A DNA stretch of 64,000 bases from Pseudomonas sivasensis (GCF_013778505.1 NZ_JAAOWU010000001.1:558001-622000); one strand, 5' to 3'. Numbered from the stretch's first letter, positions 26,399 through 36,039 are shown. A program made the numbers and translations. The notes: generated by a model from the sequence alone, not told the origin.

Positions 26399-26422
26399 GG
26401 GTAATCGCTTATCAGACTGCTA

Positions 26423-27052
26423 TCAATTCGAGAGGCGCGGCAGTACCAGATCCTTGAGATCGGTCAGCTTGCCATGAAAAAAGTGTCCGCATTCTGCCAC
26501 TTTCAGCAGCTCATGGGGGCGATTCAGAGCCGCGGACCAGTCGTAGACGAGTTGCGGCTCGACCACTTCGTCGGTTTCCGGCTGGATCAGGGTCAACGGG
26601 CAGCCTTGGGGCAGTACATCCGTGTCGCGCAGGCGCATCACAGCGGCAGCGACCATAAACAGGTGTGCGAGTTTTTCGCCCTTGGCTTCCAGGCGACCAC
26701 CGAGGCTGGCTGCCACATAACCACCGAAGGAAAAACCAAGTAAGGTCATCGGCAGTCCGGGATGTTTTTCCCGCAGCCAGGTAGCGGCCGCTTCAGCATC
26801 GTCGACTTCGCCAGTGGCCATGTCGTGGGTACCGGCACTCGCACCGACGCCACGGTAATTAAAACGCAGCGTAATCAAACCGGCGTCGCGGGCGGTACGT
26901 TGCAGGGTCGAAACGACTTTATTGAGCATGGTCCCGCCCTGCACCGGATTAGGGTGGCAGATCAGCGCCAGGCCACGTGGCTCGGGGTGATCCAGGTACA
27001 GGGCTTCCAATTGGCCTACCGGGCCATCGATCAAAACGGGGGTTTCACGCAT
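26423..27052 (-). CDS. Alpha/beta hydrolase, dienelactone/acyl-hydrolase type
   Basis: A 209-residue alpha/beta hydrolase. The oxyanion region is ICHPNPVQGGTMLNKVV, the nucleophile elbow GFSFGG (Ser about 99), an acid Asp after the sixth strand (LIQPETDEVVEP), and the catalytic His in AECGHFFHGKL. Close relatives are the short OsmC-associated or YcjY-like cytoplasmic hydrolases with unknown substrates. ATG 27052 (MRETPVLIDG) fits the family start better than an upstream in-frame ATG at 27115. About 24 bp separate it from trpS, so the two are probably cotranscribed. Confidence 0.85.
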   Translation of the reverse strand: MRETPVLIDGPVGQLEALYLDHPEPRGLALICHPNPVQGGTMLNKVVSTLQRTARDAGLITLRFNYRGVGASAGTHDMATGEVDDAEAAATWLREKHPGLPMTLLGFSFGGYVAASLGGRLEAKGEKLAHLFMVAAAVMRLRDTDVLPQGCPLTLIQPETDEVVEPQLVYDWSAALNRPHELLKVAECGHFFHGKLTDLKDLVLPRLSN

Positions 27053-27199
27053 GAGCAAGGAATGAACTCCGTGACCTCTCAAAGGGTCGACTCGTCTAGC
27101 TAAAAGTCTGTGCATGGCATCATTGCGAGCTTAATCGCGGTATACAGCGCAGGTTTGAGCCGTTAACGTAAAGCAAAGCCGTTTATAGAGGAAGGACTC

Positions 27200-27637
27200 G
27201 TGGAACACTCGCTCTTAGTTTGGTTGTTGCCGACTCTTGCCCTGGTTGCCGGTGTCGCCATTGGATTCCTGGTTGCTCGCCTGCTGCCGAATGCCGCGCC
27301 TAACCGCACGCAGCGTCAGTTGGATGACATTCAGGAACGTTTTGACAGTTATCAGAACGAGGTTGTTACCCACTTCAACAGCACCGCAAACCTGGTCAAG
27401 AAGCTCACTCAGAGCTATCAGGAAGTACAGGATCATCTCGCCGATGGCGCCAACCGCCTCGCCCTCGACGACATCACTCGTCAGCGTCTGCTGGCTGCGC
27501 TGCATTCCGATGCACCGCAAACTCCGCGGGAACGCCTGACCCCACCTCGGGAAAACCAGGAGCCACCAAGGGACTACGCGCCAAAAACGCCAAACGCCCC
27601 AGGGATGTTGGATGAGCATTACGGCTTGAAGAAGTAA
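27200..27637 (+). CDS. zapG: Cell envelope/division protein ZapG (YhcB, DUF1043)
   Basis: A 145-residue protein with one N-terminal membrane anchor (LLVWLLPTLALVAGVAIGFLVARLL) followed by a coiled coil (about 38-90: RQLDDIQERFDSYQNEVVTHFNSTANLVKKLTQSYQEVQDHLADGA) and a proline-rich low-complexity tail. YhcB/ZapG links division and envelope synthesis in E. coli. SD AGAGGAAGGA precedes the rare GTG start. Monocistronic with its own strong terminator. Confidence 0.92.
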   Translation: MEHSLLVWLLPTLALVAGVAIGFLVARLLPNAAPNRTQRQLDDIQERFDSYQNEVVTHFNSTANLVKKLTQSYQEVQDHLADGANRLALDDITRQRLLAALHSDAPQTPRERLTPPRENQEPPRDYAPKTPNAPGMLDEHYGLKK

Positions 27638-27653
27638 GTTATTTTCAAGCAAT

Positions 27654-27692
27654 AAAAAAAGCCCGGTTGATCGATGATCAACCGGGCTTTTT
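27654..27692 (+). terminator. Bidirectional terminator after zapG
   Basis: GCCCGGTTGAT / ATCAACCGGGC, an 11-bp perfect stem with a 5-base loop, seven A before and five T after. Confidence 0.95.
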
Positions 27693-27708
27693 GTTGGGCC
27701 TCGCTCTT

Positions 27709-27796
27709 GTGGGAGGGGGCTTGCCCCCGATAGCGGTAGATCAGTTGATACATGTGCAGACTGACACACAGCTATCGGGGGCAAGCCCCCTCCCAC
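27709..27796. repeat. REPIN 5
   Basis: GTGGGAGGGGGCTTGCCCCC...GATAGCGG faces GCTATCGGGGGCAAGCCCCC...TCCCAC with both arms almost perfect. It lies 17 bp after the zapG terminator and just before the ABC exporter's stop. Confidence 0.93.
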
Positions 27797-27804
27797 ATTG
27801 GTTT

Positions 27805-29529
27805 TCAGGCCACGGGCTGTTCTTGAAGCCACCCTGCCTCGATGCGCACATGCCGCCCATGGAAGCGCTTGAGGCTGCTGCGGTGGCCGACACTGACAAT
27901 GCTCAGCCCCGGCAACTCATCGATCAGCGCCTTATACAGCGTCGCCTCATCCTCTTCATCCATCGCAGAGGTCGCTTCGTCCATGTACAGCCATTGCGGC
28001 GCGAACAGCAAGGCACGGGCAAAGGCCAGGCGTTGTTGCTCGCCCGGTGAAAGCATGCGTTGCCAGTGGTTGGCCTCGTCCAAACGCGTGACCAGGTGCG
28101 GCAGGCGGCAGGTTTCCAGGACCTGTGCATAACGTTCTGCCGGGTAGGTGCTGTCGTCCTGTGGATAACTCAACACGGATTTCAACGTACCAATCGGCAG
28201 GTAGGGCTTCTGCGGAAGGAACAGATAACGCGCCACCGGCATGCGAATGCTGCCGTAACCCTCCAGCCACAGATGGCCCATCGCGCGCAGCAAGGTGCTT
28301 TTGCCGCTGCCGGAACGGCCGCTGAGCATCAGGCGCTGGCCCGGTTCAACAATCATGTTGGCGTCGGTCAGCAAGTGGCGACCATCGCTCAGGTTCATGC
28401 CCAAGCCCTGCACTACCAGACGCTCGCCCTCCGCGCTGACCTCTATGGCTGCCGGGCGTTGCTCGTTTTCACTCATGGCTTGCTGGAAGCTCAGCAGACG
28501 GTCACTGGTAGCACGCCAGGCGGCCAGGTCGGTGTAAGCACTGATAAACCAGCTGAAGTTACTTTGCACGTTGCCGAACGCCGAGTTGATTTGCATGAGC
28601 TCACCCAGTTCGATCTTGCCGGCAAAGTACCGTGGCGCGGCCACGACAAATGCAAAGACAATCGCAATCTGCTCATAGCCGGCGGTGAAGAATGTCAGGC
28701 GCTTGGACACCTTCATGATGTCCCAGAAGTTGTGCCAGACCTTGCCGAAACGCGCGCTCAAGCGCTGGTTCTCGTTGGGCTCGCCGTTGTACAGGGCAAT
28801 GCTCTCGGCATTCTCGCGCACCCGCACCATGGAGAAACGCAGGTCAGCTTCGAAACGTTGTTGTTGGTTGCTCAAGCCAATCAAGCGGCGACCGATCAGA
28901 TGGGTCAACCAACTGCCGACACCGGCGTAAACTAACGCACACCAGAACATGTAGCCGGGGATGGTGATGCCGAACACCTCAATGCTACCCGACACGCCCC
29001 AAAGGATGACGGAGAAGGACACGAGGCTGACGACATTGCGCAGCAGCCCGAGGCCAAGACTTAACGTGTTCGAGGTGAAGCTATTGAGGTCTTCCGAAAT
29101 ACGCTGGTCCGGGTTGTCGGTGTAACCGCCCTGCTCCAGCTGGTAGTAGTTTTTTTGGCTTAGCCAACGCGCAAAATGCTTTTCAGTGAGCCACGCCCGC
29201 CAGCGAATGGTCAGCATCTGCGTCAGGTAAAGACGGTACACCGCGGCGAGAATGGCCACCGCTGCGATGCCGCAAAAATAGCCGATCTGCTGCCAGAAAG
29301 CGGCGGTGTCTTTGTTCTCAAGGGCGTTGTAGAAGTCCTTGTACCAGTGGTTGAGCCACACGGAAATCGCCACGCTGAACAGCGACAGGGCGATCACCGC
29401 TGCCAGCAACAACCAGGCCTTACCTTTCTCTTCACTGTGCCAATAGGGCGTGATCATCGCCCAGGTTCGCCGAAAAAATTGCCCACGAACAGCGTCGTTG
29501 ACCGCAGAGTACTCAGCGTTCTGATTCAT
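27805..29529 (-). CDS. ABC transporter, fused permease and ATPase (SbmA/BacA-YddA type)
   Basis: A 574-residue protein. The N-terminal ABC_membrane_2 domain (about 30-330, six helices) has the family motifs WRAWLTEKHFARWLSQKNYYQLEQ and NPDQRISEDLNSFT. The C-terminal nucleotide-binding domain has Walker A GRSGSGKST (about 403-411), a signature shortened to LSPGEQQRLAFAR and Walker B WLYMDEATSAMD. SbmA/BacA and Rv1819c relatives move peptides or vitamin B12; YddA's substrate is unknown. It differs from SbmA proper in carrying its own ATPase. No operon partner. Confidence 0.9.
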   Translation of the reverse strand: MNQNAEYSAVNDAVRGQFFRRTWAMITPYWHSEEKGKAWLLLAAVIALSLFSVAISVWLNHWYKDFYNALENKDTAAFWQQIGYFCGIAAVAILAAVYRLYLTQMLTIRWRAWLTEKHFARWLSQKNYYQLEQGGYTDNPDQRISEDLNSFTSNTLSLGLGLLRNVVSLVSFSVILWGVSGSIEVFGITIPGYMFWCALVYAGVGSWLTHLIGRRLIGLSNQQQRFEADLRFSMVRVRENAESIALYNGEPNENQRLSARFGKVWHNFWDIMKVSKRLTFFTAGYEQIAIVFAFVVAAPRYFAGKIELGELMQINSAFGNVQSNFSWFISAYTDLAAWRATSDRLLSFQQAMSENEQRPAAIEVSAEGERLVVQGLGMNLSDGRHLLTDANMIVEPGQRLMLSGRSGSGKSTLLRAMGHLWLEGYGSIRMPVARYLFLPQKPYLPIGTLKSVLSYPQDDSTYPAERYAQVLETCRLPHLVTRLDEANHWQRMLSPGEQQRLAFARALLFAPQWLYMDEATSAMDEEDEATLYKALIDELPGLSIVSVGHRSSLKRFHGRHVRIEAGWLQEQPVA

Positions 29530-29626
29530 CGTTCAGGCTCGTAGGAAAGAAGGCAGGCGTTTGAACCGATCATAGTTGATCGGTTCAGGGCTCCGTGCGG
29601 CCTGAAGCGGGTTGTTCAGCCTAGGT

Positions 29627-30187
29627 TCAGCGTCGTACCGGACGTTTCTGCAGCTTGCGTTGCAGGGTGCGGCGGTGCATGCCCAGGGCGCGGGCGGTAG
29701 CGGAGATGTTGCCTTCGTGCTCGGTCAGGACACGCTGAATGTGCTCCCACTGCAGGCGGTCCACCGACATCGGGTTTTCCGGTACCAGGGTGTCGAGGTC
29801 GGCATGCTCGGAGAGTAAGGCGGCCAGCACATCGTCGGCGTCCGCCGGTTTGCACAGGTAATTGCAGGCGCCGCGCTTGATGGCCTCGACGGCGGTGGCG
29901 ATGCTGGAGTAACCGGTGAGAATCACCACGCGCATTTCCGGGTCGAGTTCCAGCAGCTTGGGCAGCAGCACCAGACCGGAGTCGCCGTCCATCTTCAGGT
30001 CGAGCGCGGCGTAGTCCGGCAAATCGGCCTGTGCGATGGTCAGGCCTTCTTCAGCCGAACCTGCGGTGCTCACACGAAAGCCGCGACGGCTCATGGCGCG
30101 CGCCATCACGCGGGTAAAGGTAGCGTCGTCATCTACCAGCAGCAGGTGCGGCAGTTCTTCGCCTTCGACTTGGATCTCGTCACTCAT
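29627..30187 (-). CDS. roxR: Redox response regulator RoxR (RegA/PrrA/ActR family)
   Basis: A 186-residue regulator with a receiver domain (about 14-125; phospho-acceptor Asp63 in ALDLKMDGDSG, acidic pair DD at 19-20, Lys in CKPAD) and a Fis-type HTH at the C-terminus (EGNISATARALGMHRRTLQRKLQKR). RoxR of Pseudomonas controls terminal oxidases and cyanide resistance. Its start lies inside the end of roxS (8-bp overlap). ATG 30187 is used; upstream in-frame codons belong to the kinase overlap. Confidence 0.94.
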   Translation of the reverse strand: MSDEIQVEGEELPHLLLVDDDATFTRVMARAMSRRGFRVSTAGSAEEGLTIAQADLPDYAALDLKMDGDSGLVLLPKLLELDPEMRVVILTGYSSIATAVEAIKRGACNYLCKPADADDVLAALLSEHADLDTLVPENPMSVDRLQWEHIQRVLTEHEGNISATARALGMHRRTLQRKLQKRPVRR

Positions 30188-31442
30188 CGATATCTCCTCG
30201 TGCAACACGGGGCAGGCGCAGCTCGGTGAGCGTACCGCCTTCCTCATGACTATAGAGCTTCACTGAGCCACCCGCGCGGGTCACGCTGGCCTTGCTCAAA
30301 AACAGGCCCAAGCCGAAGCCTTTGCCCTTGGTGGTAAAGAAAGGTTTGCCGATCTGCTCGGCAATAGCCAGCGGCACGCCGGCGCCGTGGTCACGAATGC
30401 TGATGGTCACGTTTTCTGCGTCCCAATCCAACTGTACGCCAAGGCCTTCCGGGCAGGCGTCGGCAGCATTGTTCAGCAGATTGAGCAGCGCCTGAGTCAG
30501 ATCCGGCGGCGGCGCCATGCGCGGTACGGTGCCCTGCCCCAGCAGACTGAAACGATAACTGGCTTCGGGACGCATCAGGTGCCAGCGGTTGAGCGCTTCG
30601 TCGAGCCACTGTGTCACGTCCTGCATCTCCACCGCCAGGCGGCGATTGGCTTCGGCGGCGCGCACCAATTGCTGCAAAGTCTGCTTGCACTGCTTGACCT
30701 GCTCGCGCAATACGCCGAGGTCTTCTTGCAGCGCAGGATCGGGGTGGTCCTGAACCATTTCGTTAAGCAGCACGCTCATGGTGGCCAGCGGTGTACCCAA
30801 CTCGTGGGCGGCTCCGGCGGCCTGGGTGGCAACGGCCAGCAGTTGCTGGTCGCGCAGGCCTTCTTCACGGCGAATGGCGCGCAGTTCTTCCTGGCGGCGC
30901 AGTTCTTCGGCCATGCGCGCGGCGAAGAAGGTAATGACGGCGGCAGACAGGGCAAAACTCAGCCACATCCCATAGATCTGAAGGTTTTCCCGGGCAATTG
31001 GGAACGTTTGCAGCGGGTAGAACTGTGCCAGCAGCAAGGTGTAGAGGGTCAGGGCGATACCCGACAGCACCACCGAGTAGCGCCACGGCAACGTCACGGC
31101 GGCGATGGTCAACGGCACCAGGTAATAAGACACGAACGGGTTGGTGGAGCCACCGGAGAAATACAGCAACACACTGTGGATAAACAGATCGCAGGCCAGT
31201 TGCAGCGCGTATTCGAGTTCGGTCACCGGCCATGTAGTGCGCAAGCGGATGGCAGTGAACACGCACAGCACGATAGAGAAACCAAGGGTCACGCCCAGTT
31301 GTAGCCACGGCAGCGGCAGCAGGTCGAACCAATAGGCAAGCCCGACCGAACCGGCCTGTGCGGCCAGTACCAGGGTACGAATGAACGTCAGGCGCCAGAG
31401 ATTCTGGCGGGTGGCGGAAGTCAGTTTTACGGCGGCGAGCAT
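30180..31442 (-). CDS. roxS: Redox-sensing histidine kinase RoxS (RegB/PrrB family)
   Basis: A 420-residue kinase. Six N-terminal helices include the RegB quinone-binding heptad GGSTNPF (97-103). The phosphorylated His213 lies in AAHELGTPLATM. Cys252 (EQVKQCKQTL) matches the RegB redox-active cysteine. The ATPase domain has N, G1 and G2 boxes (LLNNAADACPEG, DHGAGVPLAIAEQIGKPFFTTKGKGFGLGLFLSK). It senses quinone pool state and phosphorylates RoxR. ATG 31442 with GGAGAG upstream was preferred over an in-frame ATG at 31607. It lies beside the dpp locus, as I remember from P. aeruginosa. Confidence 0.94.
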   Translation of the reverse strand: MLAAVKLTSATRQNLWRLTFIRTLVLAAQAGSVGLAYWFDLLPLPWLQLGVTLGFSIVLCVFTAIRLRTTWPVTELEYALQLACDLFIHSVLLYFSGGSTNPFVSYYLVPLTIAAVTLPWRYSVVLSGIALTLYTLLLAQFYPLQTFPIARENLQIYGMWLSFALSAAVITFFAARMAEELRRQEELRAIRREEGLRDQQLLAVATQAAGAAHELGTPLATMSVLLNEMVQDHPDPALQEDLGVLREQVKQCKQTLQQLVRAAEANRRLAVEMQDVTQWLDEALNRWHLMRPEASYRFSLLGQGTVPRMAPPPDLTQALLNLLNNAADACPEGLGVQLDWDAENVTISIRDHGAGVPLAIAEQIGKPFFTTKGKGFGLGLFLSKASVTRAGGSVKLYSHEEGGTLTELRLPRVARGDIDE

Positions 31443-31838
31443 GAGCTCTCCCGGTGAGCGCAGCGGGTAGATCGCATCGAGTATAACCAAGACACGACGA
31501 TGGCAGGGTGCGTGCGGCAAACCGCCACAGCACCTTCGCACACATATTTTGCGGCATTCATTCAGGAACCGCCGTGAACGACGGACCACCCAAGGCGCAT
31601 TTCCCACGCGTCACTCAGGCGGTGCCCAAGACTGTACTTGATCACAGCAGGACCGAGGGCTGGTTGCGGAAGTTCTGAAATAGAACCTCAGCTACAGGCC
31701 CACCGCTTCCACCCGGCAAGGCGCAGTCGCTGAGCCTGGCAAACGGCCCTTCTACAATTTGTTTGTATTGTGTAAACCCGAAGAACCCCACGTCGCCGTC
31801 TACAGTCATACCGAACACGAATATCCCAAGGAGCTTCC
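31443..31838. other. 396-bp divergent region between roxS and the SIMPL gene
   Basis: No gene is supported here. On the minus strand a -10-like TATACT lies at 31485-31480, 38 bp before roxS, without a convincing -35. Upstream of the SIMPL gene is a T-rich patch (TTTGTTTGTATTGTG, 31758-31773). An in-frame minus-strand extension of roxS runs through the left half but is unlike the family. Confidence 0.5.
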
Positions 31839-32543
31839 ATGTCTCGTTTCAATCGCAGTGCAGCCGTTCTCACCCTCAGCGCGCTGGCCAGCCTTCCGGC
31901 GCTGGCCGCCGATGAGCTGCATTACAACCAGATCTCTCTGCGTGCCGAAGTCAGCCAGGAAGTGGCCCGCGACAAGATGATCGTTACGCTCTACACCGAG
32001 TCCCAGAACAGTGACCCGGCCAAACTCGCCGCCACTATCACCACCGCCATGAACACAGCGCTGGGCCAGGCTCGTGAAGTCAAGGCTGTGACTCTGCGCC
32101 AGGGCAGCCGCAACAGCTACCCGATCTACGACAACAAGACCCAGAAAATTACCGGCTGGCGTGAACGTGCCGAACTGCGTCTGGAAAGCGCGGACTTCCC
32201 GGCACTGTCCAAACTCACAGGCGAGCTGCTGAGCACCCTGAAAATGGACAGCATGGATTTCGCGATCGCCGACAGCACCCGCAAGGCCAGCGAAGACGCC
32301 CTGCTCAAGGACGCGGTGGCTGCCTTCAAAGCGCGCGCACAACTGGCCACCGACGCCCTGGGCGGCAAGGGTTACAAAATCGTCAACCTGAACTTCAACA
32401 CCAATGGTTATCCACAACCCTACGCACGCGGGGCGATGATGATGAAAGCCGCCGAGATGGATTCTGCACCGACGCCGGAAGTCGAGGCCGGTACCAGCCA
32501 GGTCAACATGAGCGCCGACGGGGTGATCGAAGTCTTGCAGTAA
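31839..32543 (+). CDS. SIMPL domain (DUF541) periplasmic protein
   Basis: A 234-residue protein with a Sec signal peptide (MSRFNRSAAVLTLSALASLPALAADE, cleavage after ALA) followed by one SIMPL/DUF541 domain (LHYNQISLRAEVSQEVARDKMIVTLYTESQNSDPAKLA; AELRLESADFPALSKLTGELLS). The best studied relative, mouse SIMPL, is a signalling protein; bacterial ones such as BP26 and YggE form periplasmic or membrane oligomers linked to oxidative stress. SD AAGGAG is six bases before ATG 31839. It has its own terminator. Confidence 0.9.
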   Translation: MSRFNRSAAVLTLSALASLPALAADELHYNQISLRAEVSQEVARDKMIVTLYTESQNSDPAKLAATITTAMNTALGQAREVKAVTLRQGSRNSYPIYDNKTQKITGWRERAELRLESADFPALSKLTGELLSTLKMDSMDFAIADSTRKASEDALLKDAVAAFKARAQLATDALGGKGYKIVNLNFNTNGYPQPYARGAMMMKAAEMDSAPTPEVEAGTSQVNMSADGVIEVLQ

Positions 32544-32564
32544 CCGTTTCAATTCATAAAAACG

Positions 32565-32592
32565 GCGCAGCCTGATGGCTGCGCTTTTTTTT
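32565..32592 (+). terminator. Terminator of the SIMPL gene
   Basis: GCGCAGCC-TGAT-GGCTGCGC followed by eight T. Confidence 0.95.
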
Positions 32593-33162
32593 GCCTGTCA
32601 TTCCATCAATGCAATAACGCCAAGCGGCGCCCGTCAAACAAACCACACTTTAATAGGATCACCGCTATCAAAGAGGGCGATGCCGATACAGCTGCCCCCG
32701 AACGAAGCAGACCTATACTTAAAAATAAATTGCACATAAAACGCCAACATAAAAATTGAACCGTTGCCTTGTGGGCTGCCACTTAGTTAAGCCAACCACT
32801 TCTAACTCACTGCTTAACTAATCGAACACACCAACAGGAACCATTCACACAACTTTTATGCTTCGGCGCAAAACACGAAAACCGTAAATTTCAATTACAA
32901 CACAACTCCATTCAGGCACAGGGCAACCAGGCACCGCCAAGAAGTCGGAACAAACACTTATGCCTGATAGATCGACATAGAAAACATTATTCGAGCGCTC
33001 ATAAGGATGATGGGATTGCGAGAGTTAACCCAATGGAAACGACGCGAAACATAATCTAACCAGCACCAAAATACCGGCAGTTGAAAACAATAGTCACACC
33101 GAAGCTATTGCTTGGCGACAGACGATTAACACTATGACATCCACGAGTAAAATGAGCCTTTA
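32593..33162. other. 570-bp A+T-rich gene-free region before the 921-residue gene
   Basis: No reading frame of note on either strand. Base composition drops sharply from that of the flanks, with many A runs (TTAAAAATAAATTGCAC at 32717-32733). A degraded REP-like string (CACCGCTATCAAAGAGGGCG, near 32660) marks the left side. No repeat flanks, tRNA or integrase are seen. It resembles the long, A+T-rich leader regions often found before horizontally acquired genes. Confidence 0.6.
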
Positions 33163-35928
33163 ATGAACATACATTCAGCGTCCCCACTTCCACCTGCACA
33201 TCGCCACCATGCTCATTCAATCAGCGCTCCCCCCTCTTCACAGAATATAACTGAGAGCGGAAGGGGCACCTCACGCCATACGACGAGTCCGGCCACGCCC
33301 AGCAATCCTGAAGCAGCTGTCCAAACAAGAGTGATTTATGGGTCAGACACTTTATCTGCGCCTTCGGCTGGCTACACCCTGCAAGAACGCAAGCAGCGCA
33401 TCAATGATTACGCTTTTCGCGTCATGATGCTGACTGAAAAAATACCCAGCATCCATCAGGGTGAAAGAAGCGTTAACTTCCAGAATGCCCGACTGTTCAT
33501 GGAGCCCGCCGGCTACTTCAGCGGTGGTTTATTGGCCGCGGGGTACGACCCTCATGAAAAATTCACAGTGACGTTCTCTTCCTACACGGGAATGGGAAAG
33601 CCGGAAAACCTGAGCAGCAGGTCGGAGCGCACCTACTTTGCATGGGAAATTGCAGCAGGTGCTTTAGCGCACGATAAAGTGCAACGGGGCGGCCCGGTCA
33701 ACTTCAACGAAATGGATATAGCGGCGAAGGATAAAAGGAAGATCGACCAACTGGAGTCGGTTGGTAAAACCCTTCAAAATCATTGGGAAAATGAAGTATC
33801 CAAACCCATGCGCGATCCTTCGGCCCCACTGGCGGCCATCTCTGGAGAAGCGGACGCGTATGTTGTAAAGGGAACATTGCAAAGCCTGCGCAGTGATACA
33901 GGGAGCTTTAACAAGTTAAGCCCTCAAGGGCAACAAGCGGTCGCGCGCACCCTGGACAACAACTCGCAAGTCATCATTCCAAACGTATACGGCTATCCAA
34001 TGTCAGGATATGCCTTTATTGCGTACACCCCTTATGATGGAAATTATGAACACCGGCCCAACCAAGGGTTAATGATTGACATCAAGAATGGTTCTGTCCA
34101 TGAGTTACATGGTGATGCAGATTTTGCAAGCTGGGCTAAAGACAACCACTCTAACTTACTGAGAAGTTTTAATACCCGAGACATACAAGGAGGCAAGGAT
34201 TCGCACTGGCCAAGTGCGGCCTATGTGCTTGATACGTTAATCTCAGGAGCCAATGCCCACTTCCCTGGTTATCACAACTTCCTTTCAGATGAGGAGATAC
34301 CGGCGGCGCAACTATTTAACTACACCCGAGCCCGAGGCGGTGATTATCGGTTGAAGTTTGGCACCTTGAACAATGGCGTGGCCTCTCACTATCAAGCGGT
34401 GAATGCCAAGAATGCGTTATGGTCCGACCAGACTGAAGTCTTTGGTTCCTCGCAGCAGGACTGGAAGTCTGCGAAAGACTTCTGGGGTAATACATTCGGG
34501 TACGTCCCTGTCATTGGTAACACGGGCAACATCGTATTCGGCGTCCATGATGGTCTCTACGGTATGACGGCAGAAGATCGTGTGGGAGGCAATGCAGCAG
34601 CGGTCATATCAAGCCTGCAATTAGCCCATGAACTTGCTCCAGGCGCTGTAGAGTCCGGACTGAGTGACACCCTCAAGGGTACTGGCCTCCCGAGTGCCGA
34701 AAATTACACCTGGAAGCGAAACTCGCAGACACACGACTTTGAGTTCGTGAACGCTCCCAAGCCCCCAAAAAATACCGATGACATCAGCGTTCCAACTAAA
34801 GGACTGCCTGGCAACCGGCTGCGCCCCAGCCAAGCGGGGAACATCAGCCAGCACGCGGTGCCGGACGGCGAGCAACTGATCAAAAACACTGCACCCAACG
34901 CCAAGGGTATTTATCAGATCAAAGATGCGAGCACAGGCGCCGACCGCTGGCTCATCCGCTACGCCGACGCAACCGGCACCAGCAAGGTGTACGAGATCCG
35001 GGAGGATTTCAAACTGAGCAACAACTATGTGCAGATCATTGACCGCGAAACCAGACTGCCAGTGACGACAGTCCACTCTTCGGGCAATGGCGAATGGGTG
35101 TCGGCCAAAGGAAACGGCGGTATCAGGTTGCCCTGGGGGCGCAGCATCTCACCCCCACAAATCGAGGAAATAAAGCCCACACCGTCCTTTGCCAATCATT
35201 TCCTCAATACCGACGGCAAACAGATGGAAGGTTCCGCAAGAGTCGATGAATTCTTGAAAATCAAAGCGGGAACCAACTACGACTTCGCCACTACCAATTT
35301 CGAGGTCAGCGGAGGCCGCCCCAGAGCGAATTTCAAGGTGTTTTGGAACATCGACGAGACTGGATTTTCCGTTGAATCGGGTGAGAAGGCACAGCTCACG
35401 GAACACAGCTCCAGCGAATACTCACCCAACTTTGTTTTGGATATAAACCGCAATCCCTACAGCGTCACCTCGACCGAAAATGGGCTAACCGAGACCCTGC
35501 AACTGGACGCCACGGCGGGTTCGGCCGAAAGCATCAGGCAAGCGAGGCTCAGGCAGTTTGAGAGCGCAATTGCTGATGCGGACCTACGTGCGCGCATTTC
35601 CGAAGTAGCCCATCAAGGCTCAATAGCCCCGGCCACCATTGAATTGAACGGCAGTTCGGTACTGCAGGATGGCTACTACTTTGGCGCTGACGACACCCAG
35701 TTCCACATCAATCACGACGTGTCTAATGGCGGGTCCGATAGCGTGACGACGGTCCGGATCACCTCCAAAGGGCACCTCTCCAACCCGGAAAAAGATATCA
35801 ACCGTGTTCCGGGTGTGGAGGTGATCATCAAGAGAACGTTCACGATCCGGGAAGGCAATGATCTGGATAGTTTATTCACGATCGACAAAGACGCCCCCAC
35901 TCACATCGAAGTAGTGGTCGCCCCATAG
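33163..35928 (+). CDS. Large protein of unknown function, toxin/effector-like
   Basis: A 921-residue protein I do not recognise. Residues 1-55 are Ser/Pro/His-rich and disordered-looking (MNIHSASPLPPAHRHHAHSI), without a Sec signal, as in many proteins exported by type III or VI machines. A folded body follows (about 60-530: YTLQERKQRINDYAFRVM, then GLMIDIKNGSVHELHGDADF). A middle part (about 550-665) has RHS/toxin-like turns (GIYQIKDASTGADRWLIRYADATGTSKVYEIREDF). A C-terminal part is beta-rich. The style recalls large dermonecrotic-toxin-like orphans of pseudomonads, but no catalytic motif can be named. The ribosome-binding site is weak. Codon use is A+T-richer than neighbours and the gene stands alone with its own terminator. 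Confidence 0.7.
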   Translation: MNIHSASPLPPAHRHHAHSISAPPSSQNITESGRGTSRHTTSPATPSNPEAAVQTRVIYGSDTLSAPSAGYTLQERKQRINDYAFRVMMLTEKIPSIHQGERSVNFQNARLFMEPAGYFSGGLLAAGYDPHEKFTVTFSSYTGMGKPENLSSRSERTYFAWEIAAGALAHDKVQRGGPVNFNEMDIAAKDKRKIDQLESVGKTLQNHWENEVSKPMRDPSAPLAAISGEADAYVVKGTLQSLRSDTGSFNKLSPQGQQAVARTLDNNSQVIIPNVYGYPMSGYAFIAYTPYDGNYEHRPNQGLMIDIKNGSVHELHGDADFASWAKDNHSNLLRSFNTRDIQGGKDSHWPSAAYVLDTLISGANAHFPGYHNFLSDEEIPAAQLFNYTRARGGDYRLKFGTLNNGVASHYQAVNAKNALWSDQTEVFGSSQQDWKSAKDFWGNTFGYVPVIGNTGNIVFGVHDGLYGMTAEDRVGGNAAAVISSLQLAHELAPGAVESGLSDTLKGTGLPSAENYTWKRNSQTHDFEFVNAPKPPKNTDDISVPTKGLPGNRLRPSQAGNISQHAVPDGEQLIKNTAPNAKGIYQIKDASTGADRWLIRYADATGTSKVYEIREDFKLSNNYVQIIDRETRLPVTTVHSSGNGEWVSAKGNGGIRLPWGRSISPPQIEEIKPTPSFANHFLNTDGKQMEGSARVDEFLKIKAGTNYDFATTNFEVSGGRPRANFKVFWNIDETGFSVESGEKAQLTEHSSSEYSPNFVLDINRNPYSVTSTENGLTETLQLDATAGSAESIRQARLRQFESAIADADLRARISEVAHQGSIAPATIELNGSSVLQDGYYFGADDTQFHINHDVSNGGSDSVTTVRITSKGHLSNPEKDINRVPGVEVIIKRTFTIREGNDLDSLFTIDKDAPTHIEVVVAP

Positions 35929-35968
35929 CCGAAGCCTGGCTACAACGCCCCCTTACATGACGCCCCTG

Positions 35969-35998
35969 AACGGCGGTAACCTCGGTCACCGCCGTTTT
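35969..35998 (+). terminator. Terminator of the 921-residue gene
   Basis: AACGGCGGT / ACCGCCGTT with a 10-base loop and four T. Confidence 0.85.
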
Positions 35999-36039
35999 CA
36001 TTTGGCTACGGTTACATGCCTGCCACTTCAGGGGTCTCC

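Noticed and set aside
26399..26422. Terminator between the alpha/beta hydrolase and trpS
   Set aside because: The gap is only about 24 bp and has no hairpin.
32837..32842. GGAACC string, considered as half of an HrpL (type III) box before the 921-residue gene
   Set aside because: No CCACNNA at the required 15-16 bp spacing.
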